Shown here: positions 43,582 to 55,852 of the stretch, one piece after another | Position numbering within the stretch: position 1 is the stretch's first letter | Layout: each line of letters opens with the position of its first letter | From: Prototheca cutis | Taxonomy: Eukaryota > Chlorophyta > Trebouxiophyceae > Chlorellales > Chlorellaceae | Length of the DNA: 64,000 nt | Direction: 5' to 3' | Assembly: GCA_002897115.2 (NCBI GenBank) | Contig: BCIH01000021.1 | Coordinates: forward strand, 51,377 to 115,376 | The notes under the pieces: generated by a model | Told to the model about the DNA's origin: nothing | The model's input: the letters and a program-made list of their open reading frames with translations, nothing else | The model's database searches: none | Translations under genes and position numbers: made by a program

Positions 43582-45783
43582 ATGGCGGTTGATGTCCTCG
43601 CCCCCGGCAAACTCTGTTCCAGCGGCGTCGACAGTCCTTCCTCCGACGTGACGCTTCCCGAGTCCACAGGGTCATGGTGGGAGTCGATGAGTCGGTCTGC
43701 CCAGTTTTGGGCTCGGGCCAGTGCCATCTACGCCGGGTACAAAGTAGCCCAAGCCCGGGCCAGCCTGCTGCGGGCCGGGGGATGGAGCCAGGAGCGCCTG
43801 GACTCTGAGCTTTGGGCCCCTCACCACGCTGCCGCCGGTGATGCCATGCGCGAGCTGTGCCTCACGCTCCGCGGTTTCTACCTCAAGGCCGGCCAGTTCA
43901 TCGGCGCGCGCGGCGACTTTGTGCCCGCGCCCATCTGCGAGCGCCTGGCGACGCTGCAAGACCGCGTGCCGCCGCTGCCGGCCGCGCAGGCCGCCGGGAT
44001 CATCCAAGCAGAGCTGGGGGGCACACCGCTGGACAGCGTGTTTGCCTGGATCGATCTGGAGCACCCGCTGGGATCGGCGTCCATCGCCCAGGTGCACAAG
44101 GCGCAGTTAATGTGCCCAGGTGGTGGTGCTCCGGAGCGTGGTACTCCGCTGCTTGCACGGTTAGGAGGCTGGGTCTTTGGCCGACGGCGTGACGTCGCCG
44201 CGTTGCAGCACGTTGACGGGGCGGGCCCTGTATCTGCAGCTGCTACACTCGACGGAGCCTCGGAAAACGCCGGTGGCACCCTTGACATGTGGGCAGTCTG
44301 TGCCGCGGCACCAAAAGACGGGATCGTCGCAGTCAAGGTGAGAGCAATCCAGCTGCAGTAACGTGTCTGTGGTGCTGTTATTGGGAACCCCCTTGAGGGG
44401 TTTGTATGAACTGGGCTGCTGAGGGTACAAGAGGACGGTCGGGCGAGGGGTTTCCTCTTGAACTCTTTTTGCCACACACTCGAGAGTAGCACGCCGGTTG
44501 CTTTGTCGCTCGCCCGCCAGCCAATCTCTCAAACTCTTAACAACACAGATCCAATACCCTGATGCGCTTTCCAGCATGACGCTGGATTTGCACAATCTGC
44601 GCACGCTCTGTGCCTTTCTTTCCAAAACCGAGATTGACTTTGACCTGGTGTCGGCGGTGGATGAGCTGGCCACCCAGATTCGGCTGGAATTTGATTTCAA
44701 GCGGGAAGCCCGGATCATGGACGCCGTGGCTGCCCAGTTTGAGGTTCGCTTGTCCCTGGGATGGACATCTTAGGACGACGTTTCTTGCACAGCATGCATT
44801 GGCATGAAAACAGGCCTTGCACGCTGGGTTGGGTCGGTGGGCACGATGATGGATGGCGGACGCGTCTCGCTTGCTTGGGCACTGCTGCGCTCCTGTGCTG
44901 TCCCATACTGGAAATCCACCGCTCACGCCCTTGCACCAACCCCACCTGCCGACACAGAAGCTGAAGCACAAGATCCGGGTGCCCCGGAGCATCCCTGGTT
45001 TGGTCACGGAGCGGATGCTGGTGATGGAGTTTCTGGACGGCATTCCCATCATGCAACTGGAATCCAAGACGCATGGGTGCGTGCGGTGGCTGATTGGCTT
45101 GCACGATGTATCTTTATTGTTGCAGACCGCAGTGCCACCGGTGCAGTGGATACAAAACACTTGCACACCCCGCCTTCCACAGAATGCCTGCGGGCCTCCG
45201 CAAAGCGGCTTCGCGGCGGATCCTGACTCGAACAACAGAGGCCTACGGCCGCATGATCCTTCTGGATGGTCTCTTCCAAGCCGACTGCCACCCAGGCAAC
45301 ATCCTGGTGATGAAAGGTAAGCTTGTTTGTGTGGACATGGGGAGGGGGGAGTCCTGTTTGTCATGGCTCTCCCTTGGTGCTTGTGATGCTCGGGCCTGGC
45401 CCTGACCTTGGGACGCGTTTCCTTGCTGGAATGCGTGCACACAAGCTCACCTTCCATGGGATCCCATGCTCACACGCCGAGCCGTCATTCCCACGGCTGA
45501 TGCACGCAGATGGCACCGTGGGCTTGATCGACTATGGCCAGTCCAAGAAACTCACAGACTTGCTGCGGGTCCGGTTTGCACGCCTCGTGTTGGCCATGCA
45601 CTCTGGGGATAGCTGTGCTGTGGCGTCGGCGCTGCGGGGCATCGGCATCGAGACGCAGCGCCAAGGCGAGCCGGAAACCGTGGCCAAGCTCGCCTATAGC
45701 ATGTTTGACACGCGGGGCAAGTAAGTTTACTGTTAGGTTGGGGGGGGGGGGGGGGTAGGGGGGGGGGGGGGGGGGGGGGGGGT

Positions 45784-45827
<44 letters not shown>

Positions 45828-46299
45828 TTTCCAGGGTGCACGGTGCCAGATCTGCCTTGAGGTGTCACATGGCCCCCCCACCTTTGTTCGGCTCCATGCG
45901 CACAGGGCGGACCCATTTGATCCCGACTCACCCATCAAGAAAATGGGCATTACCAGCTTTCCCAAGGACATGTTCTTTGTGCTGCGAGTCTGCCAGGTGG
46001 GTTGGGGTGGGTGCGTGGATGTGTGTGGGGGAGGGCCTGGTGATCCAGGGCCATCGCCTGTGGTCTTTGAAACAACAATCATTACGGGAAACGTGCAAAG
46101 TCGCTACGTGTAAAGCGACAATGCTTTCAATCACAACAATAGCAACTACGGGACGCAATCGATCCGCAATGCGCTGCAGCTCCTGCGGGGTCTGGCCTCA
46201 GGCATGGAGCTGGAAGGTTTCTCCATGGCCACGCAGTGGGAGCCGCTGGCACTGGAGGCGCTCGCGCAAGCCATTCCTGATGACGAGCCAGCATTGTGA
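43582..46299 (+). CDS. ABC1/ADCK/UbiB-family atypical kinase
   Basis: A multi-exon gene. The first exon (to about 44337) contains LRGFYLKAGQFIGARGDFVPAPICERL, the KxGQ motif of the family, PLGSASIAQVHKAQL (Ala-rich loop replacing the P-loop), and GIVAVK. Later exons give IQYPDALSSMTLDLHNL, LEFDFKREA, VTERMLVMEFLDGIPIMQL, YGRMILLDGLFQADCHPGNILVMK (catalytic loop), TVGLIDYGQSKKL (DFG-like), and a C-terminal LLRGLASGMELEGFS. Stop is at 46297-46299. ABC1/UbiB kinases regulate coenzyme Q or plastid quinone/lipid metabolism at organelle membranes. An intron has a long interrupted G run (45740-45825). The chosen start (43582) gives a weak presequence; an upstream start is possible. The long insert between IAQVH and VAVK is low complexity. 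Confidence 0.9.
45740..45825 (+). repeat. Long interrupted G run in the ADCK-type gene
   Basis: Begins about 18 bases after the 5' splice site; a few T/A interruptions. Confidence 0.95.
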
Positions 46300-46626
46300 C
46301 CAGGACAATTGTGGTCGATTGTCTGTGTGTCATGGCTCCGGGGGAAAAAAGCTACAATACGGCCGGCCCATGGGGGGTTTCCTGTCGGCAGCTGCTCCTA
46401 GCTACTTCCGAGATCCGAAAAGTGTCGAGCCGCGGGGTTCCGGTTACGTCACCCCTTTTCCCACCACAAAAGCTGTGATAGCGCATCGATTTACACCTGA
46501 CGTAGTCCACAGCAGATTTGTATGAGATGCGCATCCTTCAGGCGCACTTGTGTCGACTTGGGAGATCCCGAACGAGCCCCTAAAACAAACATCCCTGCTC
46601 CACGACATTCGGAGTTGTGTGCCGGC
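46300..46626. other. Intergenic between ADCK-type and methyltransferase genes
   Basis: 327 bases between tandem plus-strand genes. No exon recognised. Confidence 0.5.
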
Positions 46627-47844
46627 ATGGCTGCTCAAACGCGTGGATATCTGTTCACCCAGCAGGCCAGCGCGTACGCCCAGCATCGGCCCGACTACCC
46701 CGAGGAAATGTATGAAGCCATTATAGAATTGGGCAATGTCAGGGACAAGGGTCTGGCTGTGGATGTGGCCACGGGAACTGGCCAGGCAGCCCTCAGCCTG
46801 GCTAGAACGTTTGACCATGTCATCGGCATCGATGGCAGCGAGGGCCAGCTCAAGCATGCCCGCCAGCACCCCAAGGTCAAGTACCTGCACGGCGCGGCCG
46901 AGAACATGAGCGAGATCCCCGATGCTAGCGTGGATCTCGTCACAGTGGGCCAAGCCCTGCACTGGTGAGGACCTGATTGTCTTGACAGTCTTCTTTGCCA
47001 GGGTGCTCATGCCACCCGCACGCCCGCCTCAACCAACCAACCATCATTCCACGGCCCACCGTACATACTTTTTGTAGGTTTGACTTTGATGGGTTTTACA
47101 GGGAGGCACGTCGGGTACTGAAACCCAGCGGTGCTCTGGCAGCTTGGACATACGATTTTGGGACCATCGTCCCGGGTCCTGCCAGCACGGCCACCCCCAG
47201 CGAAACTGTCGTTCAGGAGGTCAACGAGGCCTTTGCGGATTTTCATTCGGGGCCTGCGCAGCTTGGTCCATTTTGGGACGACCGGCGGGAGATTGTCCTG
47301 CAGCGGTATGAGACGGTGATGCCGGGACCAGAGCACTTTGCCAGGGTGGAGCGCCTGCCCCATATCCCCATGGAGCGGGACATGAGCCTGAATGACCTGG
47401 TACGAATTTGCGATCTGGTTGTTCGTCCAGTATCATTGTTGGTGGGGAGGAACAGTTTGCTCTTTGTTCGGGGGGGGGGGGGGGGGGGGGCGCGTGACAA
47501 TGAGGGGTTGGTGACGACCAGGCTTCTTCCTGGTCTCCCGCTCCCCCTCCGTTTCCCCAAGGACATTGACAACCCTCCAACACTTCCCCTCAAAGTAACA
47601 AAGAGAAAAGAATACAATAATTCAACCCAATGAACAATCACGGATGCAGGAGGGCTTGTTCCTGAGTTGGTCGGGGTACACCACTTTCCTCAAGCGGCGC
47701 CCCGGCGCGCCAGACCCCATGCTGGCGTTCCTGGCTCTGGTGAAGGAACGGTTCGGCATCGATGACCCGGCTCAACCGGGGACGCTGTGCATGAAATGGC
47801 CGCTCTCTGGCTTTGTTGCCACGGAGCCTCGACAGCTGGCATGA
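46627..47844 (+). CDS. Class I SAM-dependent methyltransferase (methyltransferase-11 type)
   Basis: Three exons. The first (46627 to about 46964) reads MAAQTRGYLFTQQASAYAQHRPDYPEEMY, then LAVDVATGTGQAALSLAR (motif I, SAM binding), HVIGIDGSEGQLKHAR (motif II) and ASVDLVTVGQALHW. Exon 2 (about 47079-47398) holds FDFDGFYREARRVLKPSGALAAWTYDF, and the last (about 47649-47844) EGLFLSWSGYTTFLKRRPGAPDPML ending in TGA. The layout matches small cytosolic methyltransferases related to yeast Crg1 and bacterial trans-aconitate methyltransferase; the substrate cannot be read from sequence. A 20-base G run lies in intron 2. The length of about 280 residues is typical. Confidence 0.85.
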
Positions 47845-48096
47845 GACGGTGACGAAGCCTCTGCCTGCGCTGGACGGCTTGCAGCCAGACACCTGTCGAC
47901 CGCACGAACCCCCAGTACAATGCGACGACCCACCTGCAAAAACGACTGCCTTTGTGTATATTTCAGGATAAGCAGAAGGGGGGAAACAACAGAGGGCGTC
48001 GGGGAGGTCCCTGGCGGGAAGATGATACGGGCCAATTGATGAAAATTACCAGGCCAGGCGAAGAATCCACCAGGCTCCCGAGCTACGACTTCAAAA

Positions 48097-51000
48097 TCAT
48101 TGCGCAGGTGGCAGCGGCGGTGGCGGGGGCTGCAGCCGGCCCTGAGCATCCCGTGGCAGCCCACCCGGAGCCATCACTCCCATGGGCAGGAGCCCCTGCC
48201 CCAGCAGCCCCATCGGCGGCGGCGGCGGGGGTGGCGGTGGTGTGGAAACCCCCGGCGGCTGGCCACTGCCCGGAGCAATTGCCCGACTCATGCCCCTGGG
48301 TCCCCGGGCGCCGCGGCCGTAATCTCCGCCGCCAGCATGCTGCGGCCCTGGCCGGCCGCCGCTGGGGCGGGGACCGTGCCAGGCGTACGCCGAGGGGGGG
48401 CCCGCGAGCCCCAGGGCCGGCGCACCGTGCAGCACCGCGGCCGGCGGCGGCGGCGGCCCCCCCCGCATGTGCGGGGACACCGGCCCTGCCAGCGGCATCT
48501 GCGCGGCGGCCGTAGGGTAGGCAAACAGTGGGAACCCAGGCGCTTGGGCCGGGGGTGTGCCCGGGGACATGAGTGGCGGCGGGACCATTGGACCCCGGGG
48601 TCCCAGCATGGGCCCCAGTCTGAGGCCCATACCCCCGCCGGGAGGGTGCCCGCGCCCCAGTCCTGACGCGCCACACCCCGGCCTCCCCGTGCCCGGCACA
48701 CCCGGTGGCATCCCGGTCCCTCGCCCGGGCCCCGGCCCGCCTCCGCCGTCGCCACCGACTCGGACCGACCGATAAAACACCTGTGCCCGCTTCTCGGCCA
48801 CGGTGACGCTGCGGCCGCCGAGCACGAGTCCGGTCGCCAGCACGGCCGCCGCCGACTCTGGCGTCTCAAAATCCACGAATGCAAACGAGTCTCGGCCGCG
48901 CTGCTGTTTGAGCTTGACCCCGCCGGGCCGCAGCGGCCCAAAGGCTGCCAGCGCCGCCTCCAGCGCCTCGAGTTCCACTGCAGACAGTTGGTGGGTGTCA
49001 AAGTATTGCTGTTGTTGCTCAAGGGACAGTGTTTGCAAAGGACCCAGTCCTCAAGCAGCCCATCAATCAGCAACAACCCCAATCTCCTCCCACTCACACA
49101 CCTGCCGGCGGGATTTGCCGGATGAAGACAGAGGAGTTGGCAGCTTTGACGGGCGTGGTGGATCCACTGGAACCCACCGATTCCACAGCCCGTGGCATGA
49201 CAGCCTGGCCACTGGGGACACTCGATCGAGGTTCGGAGGGAACCTCAGCCTCCCCGGCCGCCGTACTACCAGGCTCGCCACTGCCTCTGGAATTTGTCCG
49301 TGAACCCCTTTGGGATCCAGCCGGCGGTCGGCTGGGTTGCAGTACCGCCGCCGTCTGGACCACATCACCATTCTCCAGGCCAGCCCCTGCAGTGCCGGTC
49401 GTGGGAGCTGACGTGCTGGCGGTGGTGGGACCACCGACACCACCACCACCGGGAGCCGCGCCAGCACCACCTGTGGGCCCTGGTGTGCCGCCAACAATAC
49501 TTCCAGGAACCCTTGCAGTCAACCCTGTGCCTGTGCGGAGACGGTCCGCATAGGACATCTGCCCCGGCCCAGTCTGAGCAGTCGCTAAGCCGGCGTCCCC
49601 TGCAGCCGGGGCCTGGACCCGGGGGCCAGCTGCCTTGGAAGGCGGTCCTTCCGCGCTCCCCACTCCACTCTCCCCACCACGGTTCTTCTTCGCCTCCTGC
49701 TCCTCGCCGGGTCGTCGACTGCCGTGATCGGCAGAGGCCAGCGCCGCTTCCGCAGCGGCCACTTCGTCGATGGCGCGCAGAATGGTCGACGGCAGTGCGG
49801 CCGCAGGGCCCCGTGTGTTAGGCGCCTGCACTGATTCTGCGAGAATCACCGGCGGCGGCGGCCCGGCCTCAGGCTCGGGCGACACATGACCCGCTGCTGC
49901 CGAAGCTGCCGCGCCCGCACGACCCGTCGAGCCCGACCCAGGCCGCGGCCGGCCGGAGGGAGCCGCCGCCCCGCTCCGATGCGTTGGCGGGGGCACACCC
50001 GCGGCGATGGGCTGAGACGCCGAGCTCCGCGGCCTCGACCTGGCCGCTTGGGGTCCCTCGGCACCGGCCAAGCCCGTCAGCCCAATGGGCAAAAACCTGC
50101 GAACGATTTTTCGTGTGTGCACTGGAAAGAAAGCAACACAGCTGCATCAGTGCATTGAGGCAGGGCAGGGCGCAGGTGCGCTACGTTCCCCCAGAAACTG
50201 AACCCCCCCAATATCACACGTGCCTGAAAATGTCATTGAGCACAAAGTAGCCTTTTTCCTGCTCTGCAAGGAAGAAAGTCTGCACAAACGGACGCTTGGG
50301 ACCCCCCTGCATTGGAGTGTTGGGGTAGGTATTGGCGTCCAGGCTGGTCTTCCATTGTCTTTTTACTTCATTCTGGATTCCAGGATTCTCTCATAGTTCA
50401 ACATGGCACCACGCGCACCTTGCTCTGGAGCGTGCCTGACACCTGGACGACCACGGCGCCACTCATGGAGGGCTGAGAGTCGACGCTGTAAATCTCCGTC
50501 ACCGCCTCCTCAAAGCCTAAACCCAACACAGCATCGTGGATGGCCCGCTGGCCCCGTGCGCTCTGAACACTGCCGTCGCCGGCCGCGTTGGCGATGGAAA
50601 GCGTGGAAAGATCGGAGTAAAACCGGTGCAGACGCTCAGGCACCGTGTGCAGCACCGTGTAAAACTGCTGCACAAACTGGCTGGTCACCTGATTTGGGAG
50701 TGGGAGTGAGAGCGGGGACAGTGAGAGCGAGGCATCGGAGCAGGCACAGGCACCGGCGCGCAGATGGGCAAGCGTCACGTCAGTGCTGCGGGGAACCCTT
50801 GGCATCGGGACAGCGGGCTGTTTTGTATGCCAGACAGGACGAGCGCAAGGATAACGTGGGTTTTAACCGACTACGCAAATGATTGCTTCGCGTGAAGAGT
50901 CGGTTCAGGAAGGACACCCCCAACTTTGGGTGACACCACCCAGAACCCAGCCCACTTTGGGACCCCCACAGCCACTGCAGCGCGGTCCAGTTGAGCGGCC

Positions 51001-51103
51001 ATTGGCATGTCAGATCCCTCACATGACGTACCGTTGCAGTGTCATTGGCAAACAGATTGGGAGGGGGCGGGGCTGGCACAGGAGGCCCCTGGTCGCTGGC
51101 CAT
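48097..51103 (-). CDS. G3BP: G3BP-like RNA-binding protein (NTF2 domain plus RRM)
   Basis: Exon 1 (51103-51032) MASDQGPPVPAPPPPNLFANDTAT; exon 2 (about 50690-50419) VTSQFVQQFYTVLHTVPERLHRFYSDLS...SMSGAVVVQVSGTLQSK, and exon 3 (about 50315-50222) RPFVQTFFLAEQEKGYFVLNDIFR make an NTF2-like domain. A long low-complexity Ala/Pro/Gly/Ser region follows with SYADRLR, then an RRM: SVFIRQIPPAG (RNP2-like) and RDSFAFVDFETPESAAAVL (RNP1-like). The C-terminus is Gly/Pro/Arg-rich (RGPRG, GGGPPPPP), like the RGG tails of G3BP/Bre5. Such proteins nucleate stress granules and help deubiquitinases. The splice after NDIFR is uncertain, with GC or GT donors possible. The stop is at 48097-48099. Confidence 0.85.
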
Positions 51104-51608
51104 CCTGTTCCGACGAGCGACTCTGCGGGAGGAGAGCGCGGGGCTGGCTTACATCCATGCCCACCACTTGTCATGACGGCAGCAATGCGTGCTGCTGACC
51201 CGACCATGGATCGGGCCCTGGCGCATCGCGAGGGACACCCCATGGGGACATCCATCATGAGAGCCGGCCTTACGTGACCCCAACGCGCTCGTAAGCCGCT
51301 AGAAGCACGATCACAGTCCACTTGATGAAGCAGCTATCCTAGCAACATTATACAAGAATGGATAGACATGGTACAGCAGTCCCGGTATCGGGTGCGGTGG
51401 CCTTGTACCCACCACCCGACAGGGGCAGCAGAGCTGCCAATGCCGGGAATGGCCCAAGGTTGGCTCTCATGCCTTCTCCCCCCCGGCCGGCAAAAACCGT
51501 CGGGTGGGAAGACCGGCCCAAATAGTGCTAGTGCGTCGCGACCACAGACGCAATTGCCACTGTTATGAATCACCGTGGAACCCAGTCTCACGAGAGGATA
51601 GCCTTGCC
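51104..51608. promoter_or_regulatory. Divergent region between G3BP-like and zinc-finger genes
   Basis: 505 bases between outward-facing start codons; no exon recognised. Confidence 0.45.
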
Positions 51609-52927
51609 ATGTATAAGAGACGAGACTGGCTGTACTCGGAGAAGGGGAGGTCGGCGGCCGACAGCGACAGCAGCAGCGATGAATCCTCTTCCGATTCTGA
51701 AGGTCTGAGAGACGCACACAATGCGATTTTGTAGGAAACTGACGATTCATGTTCCATGCTTTGTTTAACCAGTTGTCTTCTTCTGTCATTTGCGTCACAC
51801 TGCAGAGGAGGTGCGGGGTTCCGACAGCGAGAGCGGCTCGGAGAGCGAGGAGGCCAGCAGCGGCGCCAGCTCTGGTGAGCACGCACGCCAGGGCGGAATG
51901 CGCGCGCATGTGTGCGAGAACGTGCATTGTGCATGGTTGTATTCACTGCACGGATGCACAGATGCAATTGCAGGGGTGGTGGGTAGTCCCCCCCAAGCCA
52001 TGCCCACCACAATGCTGCCATTGGCCCCTCATCATTACAGGGGAAGAGCAGGAGCAAGGTCTCCCGGCCAGCGTGCTGGCAGAGGCCAGGGCTGCTGGAC
52101 TGAGTGCCCGTCGCATGCAGCAGCAGCCGGATGACGATCAGGCTGATGAAGAAGACTATGAGGACAACGCCGCCGCCGACGACGGTGGCATCCCGGGATC
52201 GCGGATGGAGGACTTGTCGGAGAGCGATTTTGAAGAGGACGAGGAGGCGGCTGCTGCTCGGCTGGACGAGCTGGCTGCTCAGCTTCGGGCCTGGCTGGCG
52301 GGAGAGGGCAAGGACATGGGGCTCCTTCCCCCGGGGCAGGTGGCCCGGGCGCTGCGGTGCACGCTGTGCGCGGGCGCGATGATCCTGAATCCGCTGAGCC
52401 TGCGGCAGCACGTGGTCAGCCGCCGGCACGTGCGGGCATTGGCACAGGAAAAGGAACGGGAGCGCGCCGAGCGCGGCGGCGAGTCCTCGTCCTCTGAAGA
52501 CGAGGAGGACGAGGAGGTGGCAGCGCTGGCACCAGCCGAGGGGATTTGCTTTGCCGAAGACTACGAGACCGACTCCGAAGATGCGGAAACGGCAGCAGAG
52601 GCCGCGGCCCGCCTCAGCGCCGCGCTCCAGCGAGCGCAAAAGAAGAAAGGAAGCGGCGCGGGGCCCAAGCCCGGCGGCCAGCCGGGCAGGAAGGCAAAGC
52701 AGGTGCCCCAGCCGGGGAACCGGGCAGAGCGCCGTGCGGCGGCCTGTGCGGCGGCAGCCGCCACGGCACCTGATAGCAAGGGCAAGCCAGCGCCCGGCAC
52801 AGAGACCAAGCGCCCGTCACCTGGGGCAGGGAAGAAGAAGGATGCGCCCAAGCGCAAGCGGCCAGGCAAGCGCCAACGACAAGCGGTCAAGGCCGCGCAT
52901 GCCGCATCCGACGATGACTCCGACTGA
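51609..52927 (+). CDS. Acidic nucleolar-type protein with one C2H2-like zinc finger
   Basis: Three exons: 51609 to about 51701 (MYKRRDWLYSEKGRSAADSDSSSDESSSDSE), about 51806-51872 (EVRGSDSESGSESEEASSGASS) and about 52040-52927. The protein has runs of Ser/Asp/Glu likely to be casein kinase 2 sites, a finger LRCTLCAGAMILNPLSLRQHVVSRRHV (CxxC...HxxxxxH), a second acidic block (SSSSEDEEDEEVAAL), and a Lys/Arg-rich tail (RAERRAA, KKKDAPKRKRPGKRQ) that would act as a nuclear/nucleolar signal. This layout is found in plant nucleolar zinc-finger proteins of unknown role. I do not recognise a precise orthologue. Confidence 0.75.
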
Positions 52928-53572
52928 CGTGGGAATTTAGTCCATCCTGGTAGGGAATGATGGGTGTAGCAGTGAGGTCTGCCTGTCTGGCATTCAGTCT
53001 GCCATGCCTTGCAACCAAACGATGAAACTCCTGGCCTTGTGCAGCGTCCACGTAGGTGCGCATTCTGCATGACTGTTACAGAATTCTCTGGTACCACCTG
53101 TTGAAATCCTAGCAGGGAGGGGGGAGTGCTGCATAGCAAAGATGGTAGGGATACACCGGGCCCAGCATAGACGCAGCAGGAATGCTTTAGTCCGAGGGAG
53201 CAGCTGTACCGTTTGGCAGCTGTATGAGCGGGCTTGTGACCAAGCCATCAGTCGTCTGCACGGCAGAGAGCGGAGAATGTGTCATACTTTCTTTCTGGGG
53301 CGAATGCCTTGGCAGTTGGAAATCGGCTGCCGGCATGCAATGGAATGGGAGTGTCATGATGTGACGTTGTGGCGACAGGGTGGAAGGGAGGAATTCGGCT
53401 AGAAGTGGACACATTTGGGCAAAAAGCAGCAGTGGCCTTTCTCAAAAAGGAACGAAGGGTTTAATAGAGGATGACTTCACAACGCACGTGCCCTGCAACG
53501 GAGGGAATTTGCACGGATTGTCCAGAGGATTTCCCTGCCCGGACCACCAGCCCCAACCCCTAATTGATCAGA
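52928..53572. other. Convergent 3' region between zinc-finger and rolling-stone-like genes
   Basis: 645 bases; no exon or RNA recognised. Confidence 0.45.
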
Positions 53573-54789
53573 TCAGGCCACCTTGCGTGCGTGCCGCCGC
53601 CTCTCCGTGCTCCGGATCTTGTCGCGTGCCCAGATGGACAGCTGGACGACGCCAAACGCCACCCAGGCAAGCAGGAAGATTGCCAGGTAGCCCACCCAGG
53701 CGTGAGGCCGCTTGACCTCCAGGAATGGGTACAGCGGCCGGCCATGGGTAAGATAGAAAATCGCAGACCAGACACCATACAGGCTGGCCCACACGCCCTG
53801 CCAGCCGGCGACATAGAAGCCGGCGGGAATCTGATTCAGCATCAGCTCCCCAGCAATCATGAAGAAATTGAACCCATGTTGCTGCAGGTGTGTGTGTGTG
53901 TGTGTGTGTGTGTTGGGGGGGGGGTGGTTGAGGCGGTCGTCGTTGCCATCATCGGGATGGCCGGGCGGATGACCATCTGGGTCACGGCATCCTATACAAG
54001 CCAGCAGCCATGTGCATGCTGCTAACCGTCACTCACACCCCGGCAATAACCTGAACCCAGCCATGTCCAATCGCCCAAGTACCGCCAGCACGTACGCTGT
54101 AAGACTCCAGGCAGAACAGGCGGTCAACATAGATGGCTCTGCGAGCCTCGTCAGGGTCCTTCATCAGCATGGGCACCAGCACCAGCCAAGTAATGCCGTC
54201 CACAATAATGGTGCTCTGCGGGAGTCGGGCGCGTGGGGGAGAAGACGCGGTGGGTACGCACCTCGTTCTCTCGCTGAAATGCCGGTTGATGCCCCAGCCT
54301 TGCATGAACACACAACAAAAATCATACCGGCGCCTCGGTGTGGAAAATGGCCGTGAGGACCAGCTGCAGTGTCCGGGGCTTGGCGCCCCGCCGCTTCGCT
54401 ACCCAGCTCGCATGGGCGCTGAGCGCAAAGTAGAAAGTCAGAAGCCACCAGTTCCACACTGCAGCCGGTTGGGTGCTCAGAGGGCACTTGCAGCGAGTGT
54501 AGAGCGGCGGGGTCCTTGGGTGCCTTCTGAATGGTACTGCCATCCGCAAACCTTGCCCACCCGCCAGCAACGTACCCGTGAAGTAAAAGAGGGCATGGTA
54601 CCCCCGGATGATGAGCTGCCTGATCCCGATGAACAGGCAATACGCCAAACACACCAGGCGATAGGCCAGCAGTGACGACGAATCACCTGGAGGAAGGTCA
54701 TGGAGAGGCGCGAGGGAGCAATTGCTCCTGAAAAGGATACAATGACCGACTGCGAACAAGCACCTGCCGCCTCTTTCAGTATCCATCAT
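53573..54789 (-). CDS. Rolling-stone-like multipass membrane protein
   Basis: Exons can be read from about 54789: SSSLLAYRLVCLAYCLFIGIRQLI and HALFYFTGTLLAGG; WWLLTFYFALSAHASW; then RRGAKPRTLQLVLTAIFHTEAP; STIIVDGITWLVLVPMLM; SYSVRAGGTWAIGHGW; and a last exon with MIAGELMLNQIPAGF, SAIFYLTHGRPLYPFLEVKRPHAWVGYLAIFLLAWVAFGVVQLS and a basic tail (ERRRHARKVA). Six or seven membrane segments and the IFYLTHGRPLYPFLE plus VLTAIFHTEAP motifs fit the rolling-stone/plant transmembrane family, whose biochemical role is unknown. The N-terminal exon border (54789 start) is uncertain. A CA repeat (sense strand) lies just before the last exon. Confidence 0.6.
53888..53912 (+). repeat. TG repeat (CA on the gene strand) near a 3' splice site
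   Basis: Followed on the plus strand by a G run. On the sense strand it is C/CA-rich and lies just before the last exon of the rolling-stone-like gene. Confidence 0.9.
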
Positions 54790-55852
54790 CCCGGGATGCA
54801 GCACGCCGTCTGAGCAACCCACAATGCTGCAAGCAAGGCCCTTTTTGAAGCTTGCCGTTTGGTGCTGACGCAGCGTCTGGAGTGGGCATCCCTTTCAAGC
54901 CCTTCAACCTGTACTCGGACGGGCACACAGAGAGAAATCAATCATCAGCCACGCTTGCATGGTAACATCCATGACATGAATACTGTTCTTGATCAATAAT
55001 TCAGAGTCTTGGCCCTGTGGGCATTTGCACGCAAACCCCAGCAACAACCCGGACCTCATTCCGGCAGGGGTGCGTGGCACCGCTGTTAACACGTCATGAC
55101 CCACCATGCAGTAGTGAGCCATGCCGTCTGGGCCCATCCCACGCCTTGCACCGCTAAAATGGCAGCTGGAATAGTCATTATAAGATGGCTTGGCCCAGAT
55201 GCAGACGGTAGAGCGGGGAGACCACCTCAGCGCGAGACCCCTGGACAGGGCTCCGTCGAACACCCGCGCGGGTGATCCCCGGAACCAAGCTGTGCAATCA
55301 AGTATTACTGCGCAAGTACACTGTCGCAATATTGGCTGAGCAGAAGGATGACCGACCAATCCAGCGAGCGAGGAGTTGCGTGCCGAAGCGGATTGCCCAA
55401 GGCGTTCGATCGATTGGCAGGCAATTACGAGACGGAGAAACTTGGCTTGGCGCGATGCGGGGATCTGCAGAGATCGCTCGGGCCTTTGGGCGCATCACCT
55501 TCGGGCGACAGGAGCTGTGCACGGGCAGACCATGCAATTACCTGGAAATTTGGACCATCCTTTGGTCGCCCTTTGCAGCGGGGCATGGGGTGCCTGGCGG
55601 TGGGTGCCGTGGCGTACAGGCCTGCCACGCCCGCCACCACCACAAGGTCAGGGTGGGTGTCCGAGGTGGACGGCACACGCATGCAGCGCTGTGATACACG
55701 CATTCATGTACAATGCTGCACCATGATCGATATTATAGACCAATCATCACAGGTGCTGGGCATCGAACAGGCCAGGCCCCAAGTCCTTGCCAAGTGCCAG
55801 CCAGCGGCAACCACACAGCTGCTTTGGCGTGAGGCCTCAACAGCAAGCCCGC
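54790..55852. other. 1.06 kb between rolling-stone-like and HISN7-like genes
   Basis: Should hold two divergent promoters and perhaps an unseen 5' exon of the phosphatase. ORFs around 55350-55700 look like neither strand's gene. No RNA gene recognised. Confidence 0.4.

Noticed and set aside
50200..50230. GC-AG intron in the G3BP-like gene (AG|GCACGT)
   Set aside because: A normal GT donor lies four bases further on, so the unusual splice site is not required.
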